A stretch of 64,000 nucleotides of DNA, taken from assembly GCF_003086295.3 (NCBI RefSeq), contig NC_092040.1:5332001-5396000 (forward strand), given 5' to 3'. Numbering within the stretch: position 1 is the first letter of the stretch; each line of letters begins with the position of its first letter. The notes under the pieces are model-generated. The model was given only the letters and a program-made list of their open reading frames with translations, ran no database searches and was not told where the DNA came from. Source of the DNA: Arachis hypogaea (lineage: Eukaryota; Streptophyta; Magnoliopsida; Fabales; Fabaceae). Below, piece by piece: positions 34,885-44,744 of this stretch. A program made the position numbers and the translations under genes.

Positions 34885-35538
34885 GCTTCGTGGATCCTCT
34901 TCTTTTCTCCATTTATGCGACTCTCTCCGCTTTTCCCTTGCGAAAGAACTTGTTCCTTCCTCTATTGCTTTTTCTATCATTCTTGTTTCCAAGATTTTCT
35001 TTGTCTTGGGTTTTTCAGAGGCTTATTTTTTGGAGAGGAACGTTTGTGTTACTGCTGTTTGACGCGCCCTCCCTTTTTCGACTTTTAACCAGGTTGGTAT
35101 TTTAATGGCTTTGCATTTTTTGCTTACTTTACTACTGTCTTAAATGATTCTGGTGATGCTGATAGTAGCTTGCTGTTGGTTCTTGTTTTTTTATGATGAC
35201 TTTTGCTGTTTCCTTTGGAAGTTTCTTCTTTATTACTTTGACTGCTATTTTCGTTGCTAAAAAAGTCTTTTCTTTTACTTGATATTCTTGTTTTGGTTGT
35301 TTTTCTGAATTTTGCGAGACTGTGGTTGATTTATTTTGCCTCATTTGCATCTGTGTTGTCCCGAAAGGTGCCACTATGATGTGACAGTGTTGCGTGGGAG
35401 GGACACCTTTTGGTTTGAAAATATTTTGAAAAAGACTGTGTTTCTTTGGTTTCACTTGTTTTATCCGATTTCTTTTGGCTTTGTCCGATTTATTGTAGTA
35501 ATGATTTCTTTGTTGCTTGTATTTGTAGGTGTAGCTAT

Positions 35539-36156
35539 ATGTCTCGTATTGTCTTAATGAAAATGTCCACTAAAGTCCCTCCAGGCCTTTGTAATTGGGT
35601 AGACATTGTAGTCCTTTCTTGTGTTCCTGTAGTGGATAACGAGTATTGTGATGAGTTCCGTAAGCACCACAGGATTTGTGAGAATAGAGAGGATGAGAGA
35701 AATTATGAGCTAATTGTTCCCGATCCTGAAGAGAGGGTTTGTTTCCCTCCTTTGGACAAACGACTGTTTTTCACTAAGTTGGGTATTGCTCTTCCTTTTA
35801 TCGAGTTTGAGACGGAGATTCTTTAGTCTTGTAACGTAGCTCCTTCTCAGCTTCACCCCAATTCTTGGGCATTTTTGAAAATTTTTCAGCTTCTATGTTG
35901 GGAGTTAGATGTCCGACCTTCTGTTAGCCTTTTTCTTTATTTGTTTGTTTTGACCAAGCCTAGGGCACAGAAGGAGAAGACTTTTTGGATATCTTTCCGA
36001 GCTGTTCATGGTAAAAAGGTGTTCTTCATTTTTGACGAGTCTTTTCATGATTTTAAAAATCATTACTTTAAAATTCGAGTTGTGGAGGATGTCCGACCTT
36101 TTTTTTTGGATGAGAGTGACGAACTTCCGAACGTACTCGCCTCGGTCGAGAATTAG
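35539..36156 (+). pseudogene. Antisense ORF, 'putative gypsy type transposon' (Transposase_28-like)
   Basis: One continuous frame of ~205 codons interrupted by a single TAG (35824-35826). Recognisable family text: PEERVCFPPLDKRLFFTKLG, then after the stop NVAPSQLHPNSWAFLKIFQL, CWELDVRPSVSLFLYLFVL, and FDESFHDFKNHYFKIRVVED followed by RPFFLDESDE. These match the plant family annotated as putative gypsy-type transposon protein, whose function is unknown. It runs antisense to gag. The frame ends at TAG 36154-36156 where it meets the gag stub, so its C terminus has probably been cut by the same deletion that removed pol. The leader has a TATA box and a plausible intron. Only one nonsense codon suggests fairly late loss. 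Confidence 0.75.
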
Positions 36157-36292
36157 CCGCTAGTCCTTCTCCCTGTGGACCCTGTGGGCTGTGGTTGAGG
36201 TGGTGGTGGCAGTATAACAGCGTTGCCCTTGGGTTGGGGCTTACCTTCAGATTCGGATGCCATATGGTCATCTTCATGTTGATTATATGCCA
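36155..36292 (-). pseudogene. gag N-terminal stub
   Basis: Minus-strand ATG at 36292 gives MAYNQHEDDHMASESEGKPQ, then a PPPPQPQP stretch, ~46 residues before gag identity is lost at the junction with the antisense ORF. Its place 22 bases inside the primer site and its acidic start parallel the gag of element 1. Confidence 0.6.
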
Positions 36293-36313
36293 TCGTTAAG
36301 GGATAAACTCCAA

Positions 36314-36332
36314 CTCCTCGGCAACGGCGCCA
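36314..36332 (-). promoter_or_regulatory. Primer binding site, tRNA-Asp type
   Basis: ctcctcggcaacggcgcca differs from the tRNA-Asp end only near its 5' edge. Confidence 0.85.
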
Positions 36333-36333
36333 A

Positions 36334-36819
36334 TATTCCGAGGATTACATTAAACGTTGATTTGGGCTGAACATGAGATCCATCTTCCTTTGTGTGGCAG
36401 CATCCAACTTATTGATGCCGAGATGCCGCCTGTCCGACTTCCTCGTGAGGAGGTGTGGGTGGTACCTGTAAGAGAATATGATGATTAAGTTAGTAAGGAA
36501 TTTAGGTAGATTTTTAGTAGACTAAAACGTGAATTATTTCTGGGAGGTGCCAGTGTATTTATAATAGGGTTTGATAACCTCCTTGGCAGCGATTGTTCCA
36601 TCTTATCTTACGAGTTTGTTGGAGTCTATCTTTCGAGGGAGATAGAGATTTAATCACGGCTTCTGGAAGCAGTGACCTTCTGCGTTAGATAAGTGGAGTT
36701 GGGCTCCTTGTTTGGATTCTAACCTTTTTTAAAGAGGTCGGGGATGAGAAGCCACCTTCTAAAGTTAGTCATTTCATACTTATTGAGTCTCACTTTAGGA
36801 TTGGACCAGATTTTAAACA
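36334..36819 (-). repeat. 5' LTR of gypsy element 2
   Basis: Begins tattccgagg and ends ttttaaaca; several short deletions relative to the 34145 copy (for example around 36600), indicating an old insertion. Confidence 0.85.
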
Positions 36820-36866
36820 ACGACAACAACAACAACAATAATAATAATAATAATAATAATAATAAT
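36820..36866. repeat. (AAC)n(AAT)n microsatellite
   Basis: Compound trinucleotide tract next to the LTR end, mirror partner of the (TAA)n tract at 34079 on the other side of the element. Confidence 0.9.
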
Positions 36867-38123
36867 TAAAAAGAGAGATAAAAATTTTTAAAGTTAATGA
36901 AAACTTGTATATGAAATTGTATTTATGTAAAATTAATATTTAAAAACTGATAAATAATTTAATAAATGATTAAATTATTATTTAATAATTTTTAACAATT
37001 AATTTCATATAAAAGTATCTGTATGTATTTTTTTAAAGTTTTTTAAAACAATTTTTACTAAGAAAAAGCAATTATATTAAATAAGTATTCTCCAAACGTC
37101 TTGCCATAGGGATTGGAATTAAAATAGGCTATTTTTTCGATATAGGTTTTTAGGATGTGTTGTTTATAGTTATGGAGAATTTGTGTGTTTTTAATCAATA
37201 TAGAGCCGATTTTTTTTTATTTCTGAAATACAAATTGGAGGCATTCAATTGGGAAGAGAGAGAAAAACTGATGGTCGAATTTGAGAGAAGTTAAATTCAA
37301 ATTTCAGGAATTCACAAAATCGAGAATCAGATTTATACAAATTCACAAATCATAAGTCGATTTTGTGTTTTAAATTTTTTTAAAAAGTTAAACTTCATAA
37401 ATAATAAGATCAGATTTATGATATTCATATGAAAAAAACACACTAAATTTCATATATTATTAAAAAATTACTATAAATTTAATATCAAAATTAAAAAGAG
37501 ATTAAAATAACCTTCACTAATGAATTTTAAACGGTATATTTATAAAAAGGATTTAATATTTTTCTTTTGTTTTGGTAAACAATAGAGATTTATATGCTTT
37601 GATTGACCCTTAACTTGTGAGACCTTGAAAAATGTTTATTGTTATAAAAGTCTTTGCGACAAATCATAGGCGACGAACGAATTGACTTTTTCAGTTAACA
37701 TTATTATAGATTATAGCTATACCTATAATTATTTTTAAAAAACGGATTCAATTTTTTCTGATGAAAAATTTAGAATTATTATTGTGAGAGATATAATAAT
37801 TTTTATATTTTTATATTAATTTAATATTTAAAAAAATTATTTTATAATATAACATCAAAATATTTATAATTTAGAACTTGATTCTTATTAAATTTTTAAA
37901 GAAAAATTATTTATATACATTATTTATTAATTTAAGTTTTGAGAAAAATAGTTTTATGACCCTTTTTCTTATCTATATTTATTTATTTGTTACTGTTATG
38001 TCTGTTAGATATGAACAAAATACCAGCTTTAAAATATCGAAGGAAGAAAGCATCATGTAAACTTTAAATAATCAGATTTCTTTGGAGAAAAGAAACAAAG
38101 TAAAATAAAATATTCGCCTCAAA
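36867..38123. other. AT-rich intergenic
   Basis: No coding signal. Repeated short texts such as 'cagatttatga/acaaatt' around 37320-37440 give no clear element. Confidence 0.5.
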
Positions 38124-38132
38124 TAAATTAAA

Positions 38133-39251
38133 GGGATAAGTATGATTTTGGTCCCAACGTAGAGGCTAAAAATTTATTTCGTCCCTCGTCTGTTTTTCGC
38201 TCCAAAATGATCTCCAAGATTTCAGTTTGTTTTAAAATCGTCCTTTCTACCAATTATATTTTTTTATTACCAAATTACTCTTTATTAAAAAAATTATAAA
38301 ATAAAATAAATATAAAATAAATAAATAAATAAATAAAAGAAAAAAAAAAGAAAGAAAGGGGGATACGGAAGCGGGGTGGGAGAGGGGGGGCAAGAAAGAA
38401 AGAAAGGGGGGAGGGGGGCCGAGAAAGGTAGGGGAGAGGGTGGAGGGGGGAGAGAAAAGGGACGAGCTCACCGCCGCACCGCCACTGTCTGTCCGCCGCC
38501 GCCGCCTCTTCTTCTTCTGCCATACCCGCCGCACAACCGCCAGCCGCCGCCTCTTCTTCTTCTTCTTCTTCTTCTTCTTCTGCCATACCCGCCGCACCAG
38601 CGCCCGTCGCAGCCTCCCCTGCTTCATCACCGCCAGCGAGCATCCCTGCTTCCCCTCCCTCAATCCCTGTCACAGAAGGAATCAGAGCTCATCGCCGCCC
38701 GTTTCCCTCCCTCCAGCCCCTTCCTGTGACCGCCGGCGCTCCACTACTGCCTCTCCTCTCTCCTCTTTTCTGTTTTTTATTTTGGGTTAGTTTAGCTGGA
38801 TTTTAATTTTCTGTTAGTTGGTTTTAGGTTATTGAATTGCTGAAAGTTGCTGCTGAATTGTTATTGTTGTTGTTGAATTAGCTTAGATTTGATAGAATTA
38901 GCTTAGATTCTGTTAATGGTTAATTGTATACAAGATCCATGGTTGTTGTTGTTCTTCTTCTGCATCTGGTTGTTGTTGTTGCTATTCTTCCGCTTCTGGT
39001 TGAGCTTGTTGTTATCCATTGTTGCATGTTTTTGTTTCTGTATTTGTGGATCTGCTTCTGCTGTTGTTGGTTAATGTTGAGAAAGAAGATGGGTGTTGAG
39101 GAAGAAGAGGGGAGGGAGGGAGGGGTATTTTCGTCCGAAGGACGATTTTAAAACAAACTGAAATTTTGGGGACCATTTTGGAGCGAAAAAAAGGCAAGAG
39201 ACGAAATAAATTTTCAGTCCATACGTTGAGGACCAAAATCATACTTATCCC
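38133..39251. mobile_element. Non-autonomous MULE-type TIR element with GC-rich cargo
   Basis: 1119 bp; flanks taaattaaa (38124-38132) and aaaattaaa (39252-39260) agree at 8 of 9. Inverted ends of ~110 bp start gggataagtatgattttggt and include gacgatttta / gtcctt blocks. Centre 38340-38760 is strongly strand-asymmetric: purine-rich, then pyrimidine-rich, with (CTT)n runs and a duplicated ctgccatacccgccgcac (around 38517 and 38580). Frames on both strands are poly-Glu, poly-Lys or poly-Ser/Pro and are not credible genes. Terminal wording and cargo style resemble the element at 19953, so both probably belong to one group. Confidence 0.8.
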
Positions 39252-39260
39252 AAAATTAAA

Positions 39261-39899
39261 TATTTATTTAAATTGTTTTTATTTATTAATTAGTTATTAA
39301 TATTTAAAAATATAAGATAAAATAAGTTACTAATGACTAAATAATAAAAAATAATAAATTTTTATTCTAATATTTTTCATAAAATAATAAATGCAAAAAA
39401 CTTCTATATACACGTTATAAAATAAATTTACGAATGATAATAGAATTACATCATAATTTTTTTAATTAATTTCATCTTGTATATGCAGCAATTTATGAAC
39501 TAATAATAAATTTTTAAATAAAATTCAATATCACAGTAAATTAATACTTAACCTGCAAAACCAAAAATATCAAAAAAATCATTTATATATACTTTACCCT
39601 CTTTTATCCATTTTAGAAATATATGAATCTATAATTTGTAAATTTGATTTGATGGTTTGCCTCTTTAAAACGTATATTATTGTCAATCAATATGTTAAAA
39701 AATTTTTGATTTCTCAATCAATCCATGAAGTGTCTCAGAAGACTTGGTATGCTACTTCCAATTTTCAAGCAAGAGCCGTATCCTAACCTCAAACGTAGGC
39801 ATCAGAGATTGAGAAGGTAGACACAAGAAATTTCGGGCACAATTTTATGGACATAGAAGGTATATGTGTGTTATTCTTCGATATGAATTTATGGGACTA
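39261..39899. other. AT-rich intergenic
   Basis: No gene. A moderately complex stretch at 39720-39860 has no frame of note. Confidence 0.5.
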
Positions 39900-39974
39900 G
39901 ACATATATATGGGACAACTTTATAGCAGTGTGAGGTAGAAGAATTCGAACCGTGCGAATTTTTTGGTTTTAAAC

Positions 39975-40260
39975 TTTTTCATAACAAATCGCATGGTCCG
40001 ATTTGTATGGTAAAAAAAATTAAATTTCGAAAGGTTGAATTGAGCTGGATTTTTTAATATGAAATGGAACATCAAATCGCATAGTCCGAGTTGCATGTTG
40101 AGAATTTGAATTTGGGAATATTGAAGTCGGACCCTCCGTTTTACTTGAGCTTGGCAATTTTTTATATGAAGTGGAATATGAAATTGCATGGTTCGATTTC
40201 ATTTTTTAATATTTTTTTAATCAAGTTAACCTAGTCGAAGGGTTCGAGTTGATTATAGAG
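39975..40260. repeat. Repeated half-palindromes near the left end of the composite MULE
   Basis: Five spaced variants: aaatcgcatggtccgattt (39986), aaatcgcatagtccgagtt (40074), gtcggaccctccg (40126), aaattgcatggttcgattt (40181), gtcgaagggttcgagttg (40233), about 50-90 bp apart. Similar units recur at 55913-56109. Confidence 0.6.
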
Positions 40261-40414
40261 GCCTACATAAAAGTGTGTAGTGAATTGGTGGTAGCTTACT
40301 AGTGTCTTCTTCCCCTTCAACGGCTGCTTCTTTTGTTTCTTCTTTCTGGGTTTCTTCATTAGTTGTTTTGAACCAAAAAATCTAATAGCTAAGGTTATGC
40401 TCCTTTTTTGGTGA

Positions 40415-42403
40415 TTGAGAAAAATAAGTGACAGAGTGTTACTAAAAGTGTATTATTTTGGTCAGATTTTGTTACAAATGTCTGAAGGAGTAAAATTTAT
40501 TTGTGAAAATCCGCTAGATGTTATTTCTTTTATCATCTCATTTGAAGAGCTCAAAGGTGTGATCTGTGAAAAGATTGATTCTGAGAGGGCAAGAAAAATA
40601 TCCTGTATTCTATACAAATATCCCATACCGGTGTTTGGTGGATTCGTCCAATTTCAAACCAAATATGTGATGGACAAAGCGAGCATGCAAGAGATGTTTT
40701 CAATGTATATTGAAAATTGGACTCAAATCTCCTTCATCGAGTTGTATGTTGAGTTTGAACATTTTGAGGCCGACCGGAATATTCTACGAGAAGATTATAA
40801 TAGTGACACTGAAGAAGAGTTCGAAAGCAACTACGAATTTGTTGGTCCAGATGGAGATGAAGATCAATGTGACAGAACTATGGCTCCAAATGTGACAGAG
40901 GTGGCAAATACACTCGCAAACGAAGTGCCGTTTGAGGAGCCATCATACATGTGAGTTTTGGACTTGGAAGCCATGCATGTTCCGGAGTTTCTGGAATATA
41001 TGACTGCAGATACGTAATTCGTCGTACTAGTTTTTTCTTAGTTAGTTATTGATTTAGTTATGAATAAATTACTATTTATTAACCATTATTTAATCATGCG
41101 TTGATGTCATAGGTGTCAGGATCGAACCGGTGATCGAACGGTTCAGGTAACTGGGTCACTGGTTCAACCGCTGGATTAGTGGTTGAATCGGTTGACCTGG
41201 TTCTATGTAAATAAAAAATAAAAAATAGTAAAAAGTTTAAAAAATAAACTTCAAAATATATGTGTTTACTAATATTTTTAAAATATCAAGTTATTTTAAA
41301 CCAATATGAAACATGAACAATAAATATTTTATTATTTTTACTGTTATATACTACAAGTATTTATTAGAAAATAATATTAAAATTCTCTACAATATGATTA
41401 TTAAAAAATACGTGAGTTTGTAATTATTATTTGCACTGGTTCGATGCCTTGTACGGTTCATTTAGATAACCGGACCGGTTACGATCTGGTTCATTGGGTT
41501 TGATGGTCGAACCGGCCTGTTCGATCCGATTTTTACATGATGCTAATGTTCTTATTTTGTTTAGAGTGACATAATAACATGATGTAAGGTTTGGATTTAT
41601 ATCATACTTGATGCAGTGAATATTGATTTACCTTTATTATCGGTTTTGAAATATCTGTGTATTAATTTAATGTTTCCTATGGTGGTTGTCCCGGCAGAAA
41701 TTCCTATTGTCGCAGATGGTGAATTTGCCGTTGGTATGGAATTCAGTTTCAGAGAAGCTGTTATTAAGGCAATAAAAGAGTATACCATACGACGAAGCAT
41801 AGAATACCGGGTATATAAGTCTGAGTCGTTGACATTTTATGCCAAGGGTACACAGTATGGGTAAGGGTGTGATTGGCTTATCAGGGTTAGCATGATCAGC
41901 AGGAAGTACTGTTGGGTTATAAGGAGGTATAATGGTAGTCACACTTGTACCAGAGTCACCATTTCACAGGATCATTCGAAGCTGGATTCTATCACAATTG
42001 CAAAAGCAATAAAGCCATTGGTTGAGGCTGATCCCTCCTTAAAGGTAAAATCGGTTATAGCAGAAGTGCAATCGAAGTTCAACTATACCGTTAGTTATTG
42101 GAAAGCATGGTTGGCTAAGTAAAGAGCAGTAGAAAAATATTTGGAGGTTGGGAAGCATCGTACGAAGCGTTGCCTATATGGTTTGAGACCATGTGTCATA
42201 AGAAGCCATCAGCTGTTGTCTATTTTGAGACTATACCTGCATATCAAGGCGATGACTTGGTGGTTAATATTCAGGTACTGCATCGAGTATTTTGGAGTTA
42301 TTACCCATACATCAGGGCATTCAGACATTGTAAGCCAGTTATCCAGGTGGATGGGACTCACTTGTACGGAAAGTATAAGGGTTGTCTACTAGTCGCCACC
42401 TAA
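40415..42403 (+). pseudogene. mudrA transposase pseudogene, truncated in the catalytic domain
   Basis: N-terminal part at 40415-41014: KVYYFGQILLQMSEGVKFIC, an acidic linker, then after TGA 40951-40953, VLDLEAMHVPEFLEYMTADT. After an intron-like gap that holds a hAT-like element comes IPIVADGEFAVGMEFSFREA and the MuDR DNA-binding domain (IKEYTIRRSIEYRVYKSESL; CDWLIRVSMISRKYCWVIRR; GSHTCTRVTISQDHSKLDS), with a TAA near 41863. The transposase domain begins (PIWFETMCHKKPSAVVYFET) after a TAA near 42121 and a frameshift. It reaches the first catalytic aspartate (VIQVDGTHLYGKYKGCLLVA), then stops; the second D and the E are absent. It would have been a nuclear cut-and-paste transposase. Now dead. 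Confidence 0.85.
41110..41537. mobile_element. hAT-like MITE inside the mudrA intron region
   Basis: 428 bp, starting taggtgtcaggatcgaaccg and ending tgttcgatccgatttttaca; ends inverted over ~20 bp. Flanks tgatgtca (41102-41109) and tgatgcta (41538-41545) agree at 6 of 8. Subterminal regions carry repeated (g)aaccggt / accggttc motifs. Confidence 0.7.
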
Positions 42404-42429
42404 TATGATATATTCAATTAGCTCAACTG

Positions 42430-43244
42430 AATCCTAAATATCAAGATACGGGTACATTGTAACATAATATTACCTATTTGCTAGTTAAAAACTGTGGGAT
42501 TCCCTAGGAAGCGGCGATAGATATGAAAGTCGAATCCAAGCCCAACCGAGCAGAAGTGTTAGTGGGTCATCGATTTTCTTACAGTCAAACTGAGATGCAC
42601 TGCATAATGCCCTGTAAAGGTGTAATAGGCATGCCGATCCCCAACTGTACTGTCCAATACTGCCAAAATCACGAAGCAATGGTAGAAACTTCCAATGCAC
42701 ACCTCCCCCAGATTTATCCCCAAACAAGATCATCCCGATCAGCAATATAATGTGGCACCTCACATACCTCTGTGTACTAATTTCATCAGTCAACTCTAAA
42801 TTTTCTTTTAGATCCTGCAGCCAGGTCAGTTTTACGCAGCTACCTCTACAGTTCGACTTACGCGGTGCAACTCCAAATTGAAGCAAACACTCTGCCTCCA
42901 AGGGTTCAAAACTACTCATTGTCGTCCCTGTTACTGGAAGATCGTTCGTCAGAAGACCAATAATTAGAGCCACATCTTCAAGATTCACGGCACATTCACC
43001 AATGGAAAAGTAAAACGTATGTGTCTATGTGCCAACATTCGATTAGAGCATTCACCAGTGCTTTCTGACATTGGACTACCCCAATCTGAGATGCATGATA
43101 AAAACCGGTAAGTCGTAAATGCTCCTCCACCCTATCATTGTACCGATCCGGAGGAACTGGGTGGTCACATGTTAACTGACAAACCCCAATTTGACGGTTT
43201 ATCTTGTATTGATCTTTGGGGATTTTATAACCTTTTACCCACAT
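42430..43244 (-). pseudogene. Plant mobile domain (MAIN-like) pseudogene, 3' end lost
   Basis: Reads from 43244: VPPDRYNDRVEEHLRLTGFY (frame begins MWVKGYKIPKD), then LVNALIECWHIDTYVLLFHW. It continues with the domain core (NLEDVALIIGLLTNDLPVTG; GDKSGGGVHWKFLPLLRDFG; SIGQYSWGSACLLHLYRAL; LTLLLGWAWIRLSYLSPLPR) to about 42485. There a TAA precedes LANR and a splice-donor-like gtaata near 42465; everything after that is lost. The protein family includes MAIN/MAIL nuclear proteins needed for genome stability and silencing, and many transposon-borne copies. Its orientation toward the mudrA remnant implies it was the second gene of the same MULE. Confidence 0.82.
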
Positions 43245-43274
43245 TTATTCAATGAAATAGCATGGTTTTATAAC

Positions 43275-44739
43275 TTCTCCTTTAATTGTGCTTAAGAGTG
43301 AAAACATGTTTTTTTAGGCCTTAAAATGAATAAATTTGATTCACCTTGATTCCATTAGATGCCTTGATATGTTTGTTAAGTGATTTAAGATTTAGGAGGC
43401 AAAGATGGGATCAAGGGAATGAAGAAAGAAGCACGAAAAGTTGGAGAACTCATGAAGAAATGAAAGAACCGGAAAGCTGTCAAGCCGACCTCTTCGCACT
43501 TAAACGACCATAACTTGAGCTACAGAGGTCCAAATTATGCGGTTCCAGTTGGGTTAGAAAGCTAACATCCGGGGCTTCGAAACGATATAAGATTTGCCAT
43601 AGTTGCTACAAGCATGGTGGCGCGCACGCGCATAGTACGCGCACGCGCCGTTGCTGCCACCTAGTCCACTTGAAGCAAAACGTGGCCAGCGATTTTAGAA
43701 GCCTTGTGGGCCCAATCCAACTCATTTCTGATGCTATTTAACCCAAGGAGTGAAGAGGAAAACACATGTTAGTTACCATTAGTCATAGTTTAGTTTTAGA
43801 AGTAGTTAGAACTAGTTTCTAGAGAGAGAAGCTCTCACTTCTCTCTAGAATTAGGATTAGGATTAGGTTTAGTTCTTAGATCTAGATTTAGATTCATCTT
43901 CTTCTACTTCTATCTTCTCAATTCCTTGTAGTTACATTCATCCTTCTCCTATTCTTTTGGTGTGATCTCTTTTATGTTGTTCTTATATTTTGTTGTAGAT
44001 CTAGTATTGTTCCTTCTACTTTCTTTCAATTCAATTCAAGGTAATTCATAATAATTGTGTTTCTTTTGATTGTTGTTGTTAACTTCTTTCAATAATTGTT
44101 GTTAGATTCTCTTCTTGTTGTCAAATTGCTTTGCTTTTCTTTAGTACCTTCCAAGTGTTTGATGAAATGCTTGGTTGAATTTTAGTGTAGGTTTTGTTCC
44201 TCTTGGCCTAGGTAGAGTAATTAGTGACTCTTGAGTTATCTAATCCTTTTGTTGATTGATAATTAGAAGTTGCTAATTGATTTGAATGCCTCTAAAGCTA
44301 GTCTTTCCTTTAGGAGTTGATTAGGACTTGAGGAATCAAATTGATTCATCCACTTGACTTTCCTCCATGGTTAGAGGTTAACTAAGTGGGAGTAATGGAT
44401 AATTTGTTATCACAATTGAGGAGGATAACTAGGATAGGACTTCTAGTTCTCATATCTTGCCAAGAGCTTTATTAGTTGTTAGGTTATTTCCCTTGCCATT
44501 TATAATTCTTGTCTATAATCTCAAAAACCCCAAAATAACTCACAACCAATAACAAGACACTTTATTGTAAATCCTAGGGAGAACGACCCGAGGTTTAAAT
44601 ACTTCGGTTATTAATTTTAGGGGTTTGTACTTGTGACAAACAAATTTTTGCATGAAAGGATTATTGCTTGGTTTAGAAACTATACTTTACAACGAGATTT
44701 CATTAGTGAAATTCTAAACCGTCAAAAATCCGATCGTCA
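43275..44739 (+). mobile_element. Solo LTR of a gypsy retrotransposon
   Basis: 1465 bp, ending aaaaatccgatcgtca, flanked by a perfect 5-bp duplication ataac (43270-43274, 44740-44744). No internal retrotransposon sequence, so recombination between two LTRs removed the rest. Contains an imperfect GC-rich inverted core cgcgcacgcgcatagtacgc (43621-43640) and, near the end, gggagaacgacccgaggttt and ggtttgtacttgtgacaaac, which I remember from peanut gypsy LTRs. It interrupts the 5' side of the PMD pseudogene's transcription unit. Confidence 0.82.
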
Positions 44740-44744
44740 ATAAC

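Larger units (their letters stand above)
34145..36819 (-). mobile_element. Deleted Ty3/gypsy element keeping an antisense ORF
   Basis: 2.7 kb. LTRs at 34145-34649 and 36334-36819, related in layout and wording to those of gypsy element 1 but clearly diverged. A tRNA-Asp-type primer site (36314-36332) lies beside the right LTR, so the element reads on the minus strand. Inside are only a gag N-terminal stub (36292 to ~36155) and, on the opposite strand, an ORF of the 'putative gypsy type transposon' family. All of pol is gone. Both flanks are trinucleotide microsatellites, so no 5-bp duplication can be read. Tat-lineage elements are known to carry extra ORFs near the 3' LTR, some antisense, which fits. 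Confidence 0.85.

Noticed and set aside
35132..35455. 107-codon minus-strand frame
   Set aside because: Lies opposite the likely leader intron of the antisense ORF; Lys/Gln-rich, no gag or pol similarity.
38247..38790. Four overlapping 116-138 codon frames on both strands
   Set aside because: Poly-Glu/Lys/Pro/Ser from purine- and pyrimidine-rich tracts; not credible proteins.
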